Shown here: in pieces, positions 20,355-31,574 of the stretch
Numbering within the stretch: position 1 is the stretch's first letter
Layout of the letters: each line of letters starts with the position of its first letter
Assembly: GCA_029237695.1 (NCBI GenBank)
Contig: CM055271.1
Location: 35,398,462-35,462,461 of the forward strand
Length of the DNA: 64,000 nt
Direction of reading: 5' to 3'
From: Conchocele bisecta
Taxonomy: Eukaryota; Mollusca; Bivalvia; Lucinida; Thyasiridae
Made by a program: the position numbers and the translations under genes
The notes under the pieces: generated by a model
What the model saw: only the letters and a program-made list of their open reading frames with translations
What the model was told of the DNA's origin: nothing
Databases searched by the model: none

Positions 20355-20557
20355 ACGCACAAATAGTGCAACATGTCACGATACAAAACACAGACTATTT
20401 GAATATTGAAATTACTATAACGTACTACATGTTCACTAAGTCCAAGGCAATATCCCAGATGCCAAGCCACGTATTTGACATCTGGTATATTAACCAAGAC
20501 ATTTCGGCATTTCAAAATGGCCGCCGTAAAGTATGTGAATATATTTCAAAATGGCCG

Positions 20558-21057
20558 NNNNNNNNNNNNNNNNNNNNNNNNNNNNNNNNNNNNNNNNNNN
20601 NNNNNNNNNNNNNNNNNNNNNNNNNNNNNNNNNNNNNNNNNNNNNNNNNNNNNNNNNNNNNNNNNNNNNNNNNNNNNNNNNNNNNNNNNNNNNNNNNNNN
20701 NNNNNNNNNNNNNNNNNNNNNNNNNNNNNNNNNNNNNNNNNNNNNNNNNNNNNNNNNNNNNNNNNNNNNNNNNNNNNNNNNNNNNNNNNNNNNNNNNNNN
20801 NNNNNNNNNNNNNNNNNNNNNNNNNNNNNNNNNNNNNNNNNNNNNNNNNNNNNNNNNNNNNNNNNNNNNNNNNNNNNNNNNNNNNNNNNNNNNNNNNNNN
20901 NNNNNNNNNNNNNNNNNNNNNNNNNNNNNNNNNNNNNNNNNNNNNNNNNNNNNNNNNNNNNNNNNNNNNNNNNNNNNNNNNNNNNNNNNNNNNNNNNNNN
21001 NNNNNNNNNNNNNNNNNNNNNNNNNNNNNNNNNNNNNNNNNNNNNNNNNNNNNNNNN
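20558..21057. other. Assembly gap (500 N)
   Basis: Exactly 500 N. AAAATGGCCG occurs twice just before it, so the gap probably hides a repeat and may contain the Polinton's right end. Confidence 1.
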
Positions 21058-21125
21058 CAATAATTGTTTTATTAGATGATAATATTCTGTATATAGCACT
21101 TACGACCTTATGCTACTAGACAAAA
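21058..21125 (-). repeat. Half of a palindromic MITE
   Basis: TATAGCACTTACGACCTTAT with CTACTAGAC matches one arm of the palindrome at 62049-62126. The other arm is presumably in the gap. Confidence 0.6.
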
Positions 21126-21589
21126 ATTGAAAAAGAATTTGAAAAAAAAAATGAAAAAAAAAAAAAAAGAAAAAAGAAATGGAAAAAAAAAAAAAGTTTA
21201 AAAATCAAAAATAATAATGCTTGCTACTGGAGCCCATTTTTTTTTTAATTTTTTTTAATAGTCCTATATTTATCTACATATATCTGCACAGGTCCACATA
21301 ATGCCACAATATTTTCAACACAGTTTACGGAAATGTAATATACGATGTAGTAATTTACCTGTATAAATTACCTGTGGTCAGATATAGTGGTCAAGACGAC
21401 ATTTGCACATGCTACCACATGCTAGCACATGCACAGGTGAATGGTTCTCCCAGTCTCTATTGTTCTCTCTACAGGTAAGGTGTACAGAGCACACGAGAAA
21501 AGGTGTACAGAGCAGACGAGAACAAAAGGGTCTTCATGCATTATTGTCCAGTTTGTAGAGTGCGCAAAACAAAAAAGGGAGATAACTAA
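21126..21589. other. Poly(A)-rich and unassigned sequence
   Basis: A-rich runs at 21140-21200, then unique-looking AT-rich DNA. GTGTACAGAGCA occurs twice near 21480-21510. No gene. Confidence 0.4.
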
Positions 21590-22175
21590 CTAAATTTAGC
21601 TATGCAAGAGTTGTCATTCTTGTGCGCGACACACCTCCGGGTCGTGGTCTATGCATGTGTGAAGTTTCATGAAAATATTCCAAAGGGTGGTCGAGTTATG
21701 CTCCGGACAGGAAATCAGTGCGCGAAAACAAAAAAGGGAGATAACTCAAAAATTAGCTATGCAAGAGTTGTCATTCTTGTGCACGACACACCTTCGGTTC
21801 GTGGTCTAATTGAAAGTGTGAAGCTTCATAAAAATATTCCAAAGGGTGGTCGAGTTATGGTCAATCAGTGCGCAAAACAAAAAAGGGAGATAACTCAAAA
21901 ATTAGCTATGCAAGAGTTGTCATTCTTGTGAGCGACACACCTTCGGGTCGTGGTCTATGCATGTGTGAAGTTTCATGAAAATATTCCAAAGGGTGGTGGT
22001 GTTCTTCTCCGGACACGAAATCAGTGCGAGAAACAAAAAAGGGAGATAACTAAAAAATTAGCTATGCAAGAGTTGTCATTCTTGTGCGCGACACACCTTC
22101 GGGTCGTGGTCTATGCATGTGTGAAGTTTCATGAAAATATTCCAAAGGGTGTTCGAGTTATGCTCCGGACAAGAA
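21590..22175 (+). repeat. Tandem repeat, about four 155-bp units
   Basis: Units share GGGAGATAACT, AGCTATGCAAGAGTTGTCAT, GACACACCTTCGGGTCGTGG and AAAATATTCCAAAGGGTGG. The last unit ends in GGACGCGGACGCGG, then a stem-loop (ATCCCCCGACGGAGTCCGGGGGAT) at about 22228-22251. Apparent ORFs follow the repeat and are not genes. Confidence 0.75.
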
Positions 22176-22299
22176 GTGTCTGCGGTGGACGCGGACGCGG
22201 ACGCGGCCCGCTGTCAAATCCATAGTATCCCCCGACGGAGTCCGGGGGATACAATAATATTAAAAAAAAGTGCCCTCCGCTTCACATTCCACAAACGCC

Positions 22300-22662
22300 G
22301 TGTCTGAGAACCAAAGTATTTATTTTTATGGTCAAGCGGAATTCCTACCGTTTCCGAGCCGAGCCTGATATCTAAAGACAGTAGTCTGGTATTCTATTCA
22401 TCAGGTAACATTTTATGCTCGAAAATTACCGCAGATGACGTCGTTATATATGGACAGAACACGGACTTGTGTACGGTGTGTCATTACTCTGACGTCATTC
22501 GGTAACATCATGTGACGTCATCCGACCAATGGAACATCAGTTTTCACTTCGCTTTAACCCGGATATTCGTATCAGGTCAATGACTGATACAACAATATGT
22601 TATCCGTCAGTATGTATTCAGTCAATATAAGGAAGCAGGTTACCTGATAAAATAGAATACCA
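22300..22662. repeat. Foldback family with GAATTCCTACCG core
   Basis: GAATTCCTACCGTTTCCGAG, ACAGTAGTCTGGTATTCTAT and TTACCTGATAAAATAGAATA recur at 35164-35340. This copy was split by the MITE at 22663-22903; TAGTGTCTTCGATTTC after it resumes the family sequence. Confidence 0.55.
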
Positions 22663-22903
22663 GGGGACCGTTTCACTAAACTTTGTACGACGAAAATGTT
22701 TGTAAGTGCAAAATTATGATAGCTGTAAATTTCACATTAACATTGTTTTCTTGTAAACAATTATTGGATTTACATTTATTGAGCATAGGCTGCATATGCA
22801 GCCTATGCTCAATACATGTAAATCCATCAATTGAAATTTACAGACGATCCTAAATTTGCACTTACGAACATTTTGGTCGTACAAAGTTTAGTGAAACGGA
22901 CCC
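22663..22903. mobile_element. GGGGCCGTTTCACT foldback MITE, copy 1
   Basis: Long inverted repeats: ends CCGTTTCACTAAACTTTG and inverse, centre GAGCATAGGCTGCATATGCA. The same structure is at 43069-43311 and 60067-60312. The copies differ by a few percent. Confidence 0.8.
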
Positions 22904-23048
22904 TAGTGTCTTCGATTTCAATTCATCAGAAAAAGGGGGGTGGGGGGTGGAGGTCACGTTTTCATAGACATTATCACAGTACTTAATTTGGTTAGAAAAT
23001 AATAGATTTCATGAAGTTTTTAATTCATTTATGCATCAATTGAAAATG

Positions 23049-23235
23049 ACTGGAGCGTGTGGCCGAGTGGTTGAGAGCATCAGACTGCTGATCCGACGGA
23101 AGTGGGTTCAAGCCTCACCTGAGGCAATACGTTGTGTCCTTGAGCAAGACACTTTTATACATACTGCTTCAGTTCATGTGTCCTTGAGCAAGACACTTTA
23201 TACATACTGCTTCAGTTCACTCAGCTGTAAATGGG
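23049..23235 (+). repeat. SINE with tRNA-Ser/Leu-like head
   Basis: A box GTGGCCGAGTGGTTGAGAGC, B box GGGTTCAAGCC 40 bases on, then the body TTGAGCAAGACACTTTATAC and CACTCAGCTGTAAATGGGTA. The body's TTGAGCAAGACACTT part is duplicated. It is interrupted at about 23236 and resumes CGGCTAATTGTCGGGAA at about 23680. Not a functional tRNA. Confidence 0.75.
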
Positions 23236-23680
23236 TACGGTACCGTAATAACCCTAAATATTTGGACACAATTTGTTTTGGTTGTGTTCAAATATATTGT
23301 TCTTGTGATAAACTGGTACAACCATACCGGTGCTAACCCTAATCATTGGGACACTTCTTGTTGTGGATCAGAAACGCCATGTGATTGTGTACCTTCGGAT
23401 ATTCTGCGTAATTTCATGAAATATGTTTACAAAATTTACAATATTTTCCGTAAATGGCATCAAAAGTTGACAAACTTTTCTGAATACATACAGATTCCGC
23501 ATGTATTATGAAACTTTTGACTACTGTTGACTTTATTTATGAAAAATATTGTAAATTTTGTAAACGTACGAAACATATGAAATTACGCACATGTCCGAAG
23601 GTACACAATCACATGGCATGTCTCATATGGATATCCTAGAATAAATTATGTCCGAATCTTTAGGGTTATTACGGTACCGG
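23236..23680. mobile_element. Foldback element inside the SINE
   Basis: Ends GGTACCGTAATAACCCTAAA and inverse (TTTAGGGTTATTACGGTACC). Long inner inverted repeats (GTACCTTCGGATATTCTGCG and relatives). It splits the SINE at GGTAC. A related element is at 37611-37920. Confidence 0.7.
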
Positions 23681-24221
23681 CTAATTGTCGGGAAAAACTA
23701 AATTGTATTTGATGGTATGTATATAAATACATGCATATGATCTTGCACATAATCTCCAAAAGGGGGTGTTGCAGCATACCATATTTATTGTAATAAAAGC
23801 CCAGGTGGGCTATGCAATTCGTGGGGATCAAAACGTGGAAAATAGGATCAAAATATATTATTTTCTCATACAATTATGTATGTGAAAATAATATATATAT
23901 GCAATTATGGGAGAGGGCTACTATTAGAGAGGGGGGGGGGGGGGGTGGGGGGGGGGGGGGGCACTACTATTAGAATAAATACGGTAAAATGTGAAAGTGA
24001 ATGGGTTTAACGTATCAGCAACAGCTAATATGATAGAGAGACAGGATAACAGTTTAATGTCTCATCCGACAGACCAGTGGGATGAAAATACTATGGTATG
24101 TTTGTATTTTTCACAGCTAGAGTGAGGATTGAACTTACAGTCCCTAGTATTGAAGTCCAATGTTGTATCCCCTAGGCCACATCCCATCCCTATGTGTTGC
24201 AGCATAAATAGAAGAAGTTAC
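23681..24221. other. Intron or intergenic sequence with G runs
   Basis: Mostly unassigned. Two long G runs (about 23930-23962) separated by one T could form a quadruplex on the plus strand. Confidence 0.4.
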
Positions 24222-24428
24222 CCGTGTGTGTGCTCCAACATGCCGAGGTCCATATCGCGCGCATAGCTACGCCCAATCTCTATCAGGTCATCGTATTTGT
24301 TAAGGCACGCGCCGTCGTACGTTTTCGGGACATCGCTACTACAGTCACCATACACGTATACAGTGGAACCAAACGTTACCAAGGCAACCTGTTTGTTTGG
24401 ATGTTCTATTTTTAGCCTTTCCAGCTGC
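24222..24428 (-). CDS. cpras1: cpRas/vWA gene: vWA exon 3
   Basis: Acceptor TGTTTCAG|G and donor CGG|GTAACT. 207 bases, entry after two codon bases, exit after two. Encodes QLERLKIEHPNKQVALVTFG then STVYVYGDCSSD, the second strand of a vWA fold, and NKYDDLIEIGRSYARDMDLG. Last exon of this gene found in the window; the protein must continue. A repeat copy begins within about 10 bases upstream of the acceptor. Confidence 0.85.
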
Positions 24429-24433
24429 CTGAA

Positions 24434-24720
24434 ACACAAACAAAGGCATCGTTATTACGAAGCTAATCCCATGGCTGGCAGCCATGATAAAAAAAATGAA
24501 AAAAAATCGCCTTTGCCTTACAAAGGTCAGTGTAAGTCCTCAGTGACCTTGACACGGACGTGGGTCGTATGTAAAACAAAGCACCATCCATAGACACAAC
24601 ACAGCGGCCAAATATTATCAAAATCTGTGAAGCAGTTCATAAGTTATTGAAAAATGAAAGGTGTTATTAACGTACGTATGTATGTACGTACATACGTGAA
24701 GACATGGACTAACACAACAT
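24434..24720 (-). repeat. ACAAGGGCAT-type repeat, partial copy
   Basis: Shares GTCCTCAGTGACCTTGAC and AAAGCACCATCC with 43955-44705 and 45806-46095; ends near TACGTACGTAC. Its head abuts the splice acceptor at 24429. Plus-strand orientation is equally possible to name; the shared text reads on the plus strand. Confidence 0.6.
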
Positions 24721-24764
24721 CCCCTCGTGACTATTGGCAAGGGGATAATTAGCGGTTACTATAA

Positions 24765-25072
24765 TTTTCAAGTAGAAGTTGAAACTGTTACAAAACCATT
24801 CAAATAAATAAACAGACAGACGGACAGTCGTACGATCAATAGTGAGGGTAGTTGTATTAATGTGGAAGGATGTATCGTTACTAAGTAATGCATGTGTGCA
24901 ATATGAAGACATTAACTGAAGGCAAACAGAAATAATTATAGGTGATTTGAGAAACTGTTACAAAAACTTTCAAATAAATAAACAGACAGACAAACGGACG
25001 CTTGACAGTAGCGAGGGTAGTTGAATTAATGTAGAAGGATGTATCATTACTAACTTATGCATGTGTGCAATA
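24765..25072 (+). repeat. GAAACTGTTACAAAA tandem family (first block)
   Basis: Units of about 170 bp with CAAATAAATAAACAGACAGA, GGAAGGATGTATC and ATGCATGTGTGCAATATGAAG. It continues at 26723-26754 and 27159-27690 after two insertions. A fragment is at 33735-33840. Confidence 0.7.
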
Positions 25073-26722
25073 CAGTGCAGTCTCCGTTTTTGTTCCACCG
25101 TAGACAACACTTCGAAACTCAACGCGAACGCAACGCGAACGCAACGGTTTGCTGTAGCGTTGTATACGTTGTTTAAACGTATAATACGGTTCGTACACGT
25201 GTAATACACATTGTCAAACCGTTTAGTTTAAAAGCGTTGTATACGTTGTTTAAACGTTATTACGGTTCGTACACGTAATCTTGTCAAACCGTTTAGTTTT
25301 AAACGTGTAGTTTGCTTCAAGGCGTATAACACGCTTTGGCGTATACATATGTAGCGAGGTGAAAGAGTTGAACGTGTACAACGCTTTACCTGGAAGCGTG
25401 TAGCTATATGAAAGCGTTGAAACGTGTACAACGGTTACACGTTTTAACACAAATACCTGTTAGGCCCCGATCTCTTCGAGGCGTCCTTGTTTCGTCCCTT
25501 TTATATACGCGAATACATACCCTCAGATCGAGTTCAAAGTACATCGGCGGTGTGATTTAGCACTTCAATTGATCCCTAATCCCTGATGGCTAATGAGTCA
25601 CGCTTTTAACACGACAGATGTACCTTGTCGTTTATCAAAATGTTTGAGAATTGTAGATCACGTGAGCCGGCTCATCAGGATCTGCGGCATTCCTATGTAC
25701 ATTTTATATACACAAAAATGACGCCTAATACAGCGTAATGCAACAGTTCCTAACTTAATATGTAATAGCCGGGCCGATAGTCCATGTCAGTTAATTGGGG
25801 TAAATATTACGAACACAGATAAACACAGTGCATGGTTTCTTTATTTTATTTTTAACATCATCAGAAATGGCGAGTCTAGGAACTCTCGTATTATCTTTAC
25901 GCTGAAGCCAGGCTATTTCAGTCACTAATCCGCTATACACCCTGTCCCACGCGTGTGTTAAGATTAATCGATATTTGGAGAAACTGAATACACAGCGAGC
26001 TGCACATGGTTTAACACGGTTATGGCCCGCGGATATGTCATAAATTACTTGGTGGTCAAAACCGGTAAATTTACAAGGTTTTATAGCGAAATAGCAGCCG
26101 ACTGGCAATTTTTCTCGGACCGATTTTTAAGACTAGTTTTCAAATCTCAATCGGTCTGAGAGTTCAAAAAATCGGTTCAGAACCGGAAAACTGAAAATGT
26201 TAGAAGCCTGCAGTGAGTCTAGAAGTATATATACACACACGAAGAACGATCAGAGCATGCGCATTCTACGCGATACAAGATTGGCATACCAAACGTGTAA
26301 TGCGTTAAAAACCCGTGGAAACGTGTTATACGTATAACACGGTTTCATCTGTACGGTGCTGTGTACATGTAGATGCGTGTAACCGTTCGTCAAAGAAAGC
26401 GTTTAAATCGTTTAAAGGGTTTACCTTAGCGTTGTATACGCTTACAACCGTTGTAGACGTTTGCAACCGTTGTACACGGATTACACGCTTTTGAAACTCA
26501 ATACGTTGTTTACAACCGTTGTATACGTTTACAACCGTTGTACACGGATTACACGCTTTTGAAACTCAATGCGTTGAACACGGTTTGTTCGACTTTCGCG
26601 CATGCGCAAGAGTGGGGAAACGCAACGCATGGCCGAAAACGTATTACACATTACTCCACGGATACGCAACGCACAACACTTTGTACACGTATAAACCCGG
26701 AACATTTTGACAGAAACAACTG
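25073..26722. mobile_element. TA-flanked 1.65-kb Tc1-like element with terminal motif arrays
   Basis: Inserted in the tandem family, which breaks at GTGCAATA and resumes at TATGAAG, so TA is the target duplication. Ends are CAGTGCAG... and ...AACAACTG. Two blocks, 25120-25450 and 26290-26700, are packed with CGTTGTATACG, GTACACG and AAACCGTTT words in both orientations; the 840-bp middle is ordinary. No transposase. A 105-residue minus ORF (25791-26108) is unrecognised and probably chance. Confidence 0.65.
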
Positions 26723-26754
26723 TATGAAGATATTAGCTGAAGGCAAACAGAAAT

Positions 26755-27151
26755 GATTGTTTGTTTATTGGTGTTTAACGGCCTATCAACAGCTAAGGTC
26801 ATGCAAGGCCGGGCAAACAGGTTCGATCCCGTTTTAAACTGCTGCATTGGGGGGAAAATCCCAAAATCAGAACGGAATATTTACATCGAGAAAAAATATA
26901 TTCAGCCCTGATATTAAAATAACCTGACCTGGTGCCAGGTCCCTACCACACCAAAGTCACCTGGCCCCTTCTCCTAAAATAGGATTACGAATAATCGTAA
27001 TACTCACATAAGGGGTATAACCAGATTCAACAGTCACATACTAAATGCCGAAGACGTATGTGAGGGCCAAACCAGGTCTCCGATCGGGATTCCGGTAAGG
27101 ATGAATCCAGATCGTTAAATTACCCATCTCTTGCTCCCACCTGCATCCCAC
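26755..27151 (+). mobile_element. SINE-like family S1, complete copy with target duplication
   Basis: CAGAAAT flanks both sides (26748-26754, 27152-27158). Head TTTATTGGTGTTTAACGGCC, B-box-like GGTTCGATCCC at 26821, then CCTGACCTGGTGCCAGGTCC. Other copies at 1-103, 8886-9212, 53479-53940 and a fragment at about 57330-57540. Pol III retroposon is inferred from the B box and duplications. Confidence 0.75.
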
Positions 27152-27158
27152 CAGAAAT

Positions 27159-27690
27159 TATAGATGATTTGAGAAACTGTTACAACAACTTTCAAATAAA
27201 TAAACAGACAAACGGACAGACGAACATATGATCAGTAGCGAGGTAATTATATGAATGTGGAAGGATGTATCATTACTGAGTAATGCATATGTGCAGCATG
27301 ACGATATTAGCTGAAGGCAAACAGAAATCATAGGTGATTTGAGAAACTGTTACAAAATCTTTCAAATACATAAACAGACAGACGGACAGACGAACGATCA
27401 GTAGCGAGGTAATAATATGAATGTGGAAGGATGTATCATTACTGAGTAATGCATATGTGCAGCATGACGATATTAGCTGAAGGCAAACAGAAATCATAGG
27501 TGATTTGAGAAACTGTTACAAAATCTTTCAAATAGATAAACAAACAGACGGACGGACGAACGAACGAACGAACGAACATATGATCAGTAGCGAGGTAATT
27601 ATATGAATGTGGAATGATGTATAGTTACTGAGTAATGCGTGTGTGCAATATGAAGACGGCCAGACAGACAGACAGACAGGGCGAAACCTA
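27159..27690 (+). repeat. GAAACTGTTACAAAA tandem family (second block)
   Basis: Three units of about 175 bp, the third with a GAACGAACGAACGAACGAAC expansion, ending in CAGACAGACAGACAGG and GGCACCGCGGATTCTAGG. Confidence 0.75.
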
Positions 27691-27837
27691 TAGGGCACCG
27701 CGGATTCTAGGTGGGGCCCTGATTATGTTGTTACCACTCATTTGAACCGTCTCGTTGAGAAATGAAGAAAATAGAAAAAAAAGGATTGATTGTAAATTTA
27801 AATAACTGTGAATGGGCATTTGGCATGAAATGAACTA

Positions 27838-28277
27838 TTAACTCTTTGCATGCTATAAATAGTTCAAAAAGAGCAGACAAAATTTCATCATATTTTCTTG
27901 TATTTCTCCCCATAAATATCATGAAAATGTCTTGGAATTTCATTAGAATTGAGGGGGGGAGGACAGGGGGGGTCTTCATCTCCCACCTTCCACCCCCTCC
28001 TCTCCCACCTTCCACCCTCACACCGTCTACGATTTCACCGTTTTCCGCCCCACAGCACACCGTTTTCCGCCCCACGGCACACCGTTTACCGACCCCCGGT
28101 GCACCATTTTTCGCCCCCTTCTACACCATATCACCGGTTTGCTGTCCCCCTCCATCAGAATTGAGTCCTGAGGACTCGATTCTAATGAAATTGCAAGACA
28201 TATTTACAGAGAGAAGTAAAACATATACTCCTAATTTGTTTGGCGGATATTTCCGCCGCTAGTATGCAAAGAGTTAA
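27838..28277. mobile_element. TTAA MITE (CTCTTTGCATGC family) with inner insertion
   Basis: TTAACTCTTTGCATGC and inverse at the ends, TTAA at both edges as in piggyBac-type elements. A C-rich stretch with CACACCGTTTTCCGCCCCAC repeats (about 27955-28158) sits in the palindrome centre. Sisters at 37651, 41590 and 44802. Confidence 0.75.
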
Positions 28278-28871
28278 GTACATTGTATAAGAACCAAACA
28301 AAAATGATTAGAACTCCTATTTCACAATGTTTCCTTACTGGTACATGCAATGGTGCAATCAGAGCTCCAGATAAGCTTTGTGTCTAAAGCGTACTATACC
28401 CCCTGATTTCAAAATCATTGCATATTTTACTTTTACAAATGGATTACTGTAAACCAACTAAATTTCACGGCTACTAAATTTCGCGATTTTCGTATCTGGC
28501 CATATTCGCGACGATTATCGTATGCGGTATGACGATGTGTGCTATTAACTTTCGCGATAAATTCTGGAAATAATATGTTTTCATTGCAATTTTTGACCCG
28601 GTGTCACAGGAAATTCTCCCACCTGGAAATCCCCCCCTCCCCCCCCTCCCCCCCCCCTTCCCCCCTCCCGCGGGGGAAGATTTCCAGGGTTGAGCCTGGA
28701 AATATATTACCCCCGGAGAAGAATTTCCTAGGACATTCTCCCTCGACCCTGGAAATTCTCCCCCTCACCCAAAAGTTTGTGTTTGAATGCTACAAAGCAG
28801 AATCATTTCCCACCAAACATGTGCACATAGGCACAGTGTATGTCATTTGGTAGTATAAGAAAGGGGAACAT
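28278..28871. other. Unassigned with a C/T-rich hairpin block
   Basis: 28600-28770 contains several inverted copies of CCTGGAAAT/ATTTCCAGG around a long poly-C tract with CCGCGGG. No gene. Confidence 0.45.
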
Positions 28872-31124
28872 AAACAAGAGCTGTAGGAGAACAGCATAGC
28901 TCGACTACGAGGGTTGTCGATGTACACATAGCTTGACAAAGAAGGTGGCTGCGGCCTGCATAAAATCCTTAACCAAGGTTGACTAAAAACATTAACCAAG
29001 GGAAACTAGAAATGTGGCCTGTGGGCACACGAATACCCCCACTGGCAGCCAAAGAAAACGAGGCATTTTTGATTATAAGCCATTTAGCCGAGCGTTAAGG
29101 TTTCAAACGCATCAAGTCTGTGACCTTGACCCTGGGCATAGTGTGATAATCCATGCATCGGTGTAGAAGATATAGAGCAGAAGGGAATTTCAATAGGTTT
29201 GACCTTTGACCTTCAACTATGACCTTGACCTTGGATGTAGGTGCGTGGTTATTGATCGAGACACACCTTCTCATCCTGAGAAACATTTGTGCCAAGGCAT
29301 TTGATAATCCATGCATCGGTGTAGAAGATATAGAGCGGAAGGGAATTTCAATAGGTTTGACCTTTGACCTTCAACTGTGACCTTGACCTTGGACGTAGGT
29401 GCGTGGTTATTGATTTCGACACACCTTCTCATCATGAGAAACATTTGTGCCAAGCCATTTGATAATCCATGCATCGGTGTAGAAGATATAGAGCGGAAGG
29501 GAATTTCAATAGGTTTGACCTTTGACCTTCAACTGTGACCTTGGACGTAGGTGCGTGGTTAGCAATTTGATAATCCATGCATCGGTGTAGAAGATATAGA
29601 GCAGAAGGGAATATCAATAGGTTTGACCTTTGACCTTCAACTGACCTTGACCTTGGACGTAGGTGCGTGGTTATTGATCGCGACACACATTCTCATCATG
29701 AGAAACATTTGTGCCAAGCCATTTGATAATCCATGCATCGGTGTAGAAGATATAGAGCGGAAGGGAATTTCAATAGGTTTGACCTTTGACCTTCAACAGT
29801 GACCTTGACCTTGGACGTAGGTGCGTGGTTTTCCAAGTATAGTTGTCTGTATGCACAATAGCATTCCATCAACAAGCTTGACTAAAAACCTTAACTAAGG
29901 TTGAGTAAAAACCTTAACCAAGGGGAATTAAGTAAGTAATTTAAGGTTAAATGTAGGTCAAGGTCAAATATAGGTCAGGGGTTGTTGATGTACATCACTA
30001 GGAGATGAAGTTGTCCAAGTATGGTTGGTGTAGGGCCATGAGTATTCCATCTACAAGCTTGACTAAAAACCTTAACCAAAGAGAATTAAGTAAGTAATTC
30101 AAGAGGAATGTAGGTCAAGGTCAAATATAGATCAGGGGTTATTGATGTACATCACTATGAGAAAAGGTTGTCCAATTATGGTGTCTGTATGCACAATAGT
30201 ATTCCATGTACAAGTTTGAGTAAAAAGCTTAACCAAGGTCGAGTAAAAACCTTAACCAAGGGGAATTAAGTAAGTAATTCAAGGTTAAATGTAGGTCAAG
30301 GTCAAATATAGGTCAGGGGTTGTTGATGTAGATCACTAGGAGATGAAGTTGTCCAAGTATGGTTGGTGTAGGGCCAGGATAATTCCATCTACAAGCTTGA
30401 CTAAAAACGTTAACCAAGGGGAATTAAGTAAGAGAAAAATGTAGGTCAAGGTCAAATATAGATCAGGGGTTGTTGATGTACATCACTAGGATGAAGTTGT
30501 CCAAGTATGGTGGGTGTTAGGGCCAGTAGTATTGCATAGAAGGAATTGACTAAAAACCTTAACCAAAAGGAATAAGTAATTGAAGAGGAAATGTAGGTCA
30601 AGGTCAAATATAGATCAGGGGTTATTGATGTACATACCTATGAGAAAAGGTTGTCGAGTATGGTGTCTGGATGCACAATAGTATTCAATGTACAAGCTTG
30701 AAAAAAAACCTTAACCAAGGTTGACTAAAAAACCAAATTAACCAAGGGGAATTAAGTAAGTAATTCAAGAGGAAATGTAGGTCAAGGTCAAATATAGATG
30801 AGGGGTTATTGATGTGCATCACTAGGAGATGAAGTTGTCCAAGTATGGTGGGTGTAGGGCCAGTAGTATTGCATATACAAACTTGACTAAAAACCTTAAC
30901 CAAGGTTGACTAAAAACCTTAACCAAGGGGAATTAACCAAGTAATTCAAGAGGAAATGTAGGTGAAGGTCAAATATAGATCAGGGATTATTGATGTACAG
31001 TAGAATTCCATATACAAGCTTGACTAAAAACCTTAACCAAGGTGTGACGGTGACGCCGACGCCGACGCCGACACCGGGGTGACAACATAAGCTCTACTTA
31101 TTCTTCGAATAGTCGAGCTAAAAA
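28872..31124 (+). mobile_element. Tandem-repeat element ending in stem-loop plus TAAAA
   Basis: Starts ACAAGAGCTGTAGGAGAACA. It carries about five 165-bp units (29130-29835; CATGCATCGGTGTAGAAGAT, TTTGACCTTTGACCTTCAAC), then about six 190-bp units (29860-31040; TTGACTAAAAACCTTAACCA), then GACGCCGACGCCGACGCC and a terminal hairpin TCGAATAGTCGAGCTAAAAA. A truncated copy is at 57539-58073. No protein. Resembles tandem-repeat-bearing non-autonomous (Helentron-like) elements of bivalves; that assignment is inference. Confidence 0.65.
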
Positions 31125-31574
31125 TCACCTCTCACACCCCACCCCAATCTACCATATGCATAGTGTAAGTCCCTTGATAGACAAGAATATCACAAGATTG
31201 GGGGAAGATTTCTGATAAGTGAAAATGTTTGTGTACAACAGTTAGCATGTGACGCATATTGGCATCAATTCCGTCTGTTGATAAACTCGTCCGCAAACCA
31301 ACCAACTCCAAACAGTGGACCAGTTTGTCAGAGAATGAAACGGTATAAACTTTACATTGGGCAGACGTCGCTGTTTCAATCATAATTCCCCAACAATAGT
31401 TGTGAGCGAGATATCTTCACCCTGTGTATCTAAATGGCCTATTACTGAGTCGCATTGTCCGCTGATGTATAATCAATATGTTGTCGAGTGAATTTCGAAC
31501 ATTGTAAACCATGACAAGAATCCGCAAATTGGTTTTCTAGACTTCCCACTGATGCAATAAGCCGTGATTTATCA
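31125..31574. other. Intron sequence, nothing recognised
   Basis: Includes an 83-codon minus ORF (31132-31383) without convincing splice signals or a family match. Confidence 0.4.

Larger units (their letters stand above)
10381..20360. mobile_element. Polinton/Maverick-like virus-type transposon, decayed
   Basis: Gene content defines it: chromodomain integrase, adenain-type protease, double-jelly-roll capsid protein and packaging ATPase, the hallmark set of Polintons, of the animal subtype whose capsid and integrase homologues are often annotated after C. elegans F54H12.2 and F54H12.3. Plus-strand genes run 11.8-17.7 kb and minus-strand genes 19.2-17.8 kb, converging near 17.8 kb. CpG is strikingly frequent compared with the flanks. 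At least five genes carry frameshifts or stops, so the copy is dead as a unit. No DNA polymerase B, terminal inverted repeats or 6-bp target duplication was found. The right end may lie in the gap at 20558-21057. Edges are approximate. Confidence 0.88.

Noticed and set aside
20321..21119. ORFs across the first gap
   Set aside because: Extended only by reading N as open frame; the same applies to ORFs at 58052-58646.
21602..22225. Long plus-strand ORFs with repeated peptides
   Set aside because: They follow the 155-bp tandem repeat and differ between units by frameshifts; not coding.
25791..26108. 105-codon minus ORF inside the Tc1-like element
   Set aside because: No recognisable domain; lies in a non-autonomous element with no start context or homologue I know.
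27949..28262. Proline-rich ORFs
   Set aside because: Product of a C-rich insertion in a MITE core.
31132..31383. Possible extra vWA exon of the host gene
   Set aside because: No proper acceptor and donor in phase; the 85-base exon at 33883-33967 already joins the neighbours in phase.
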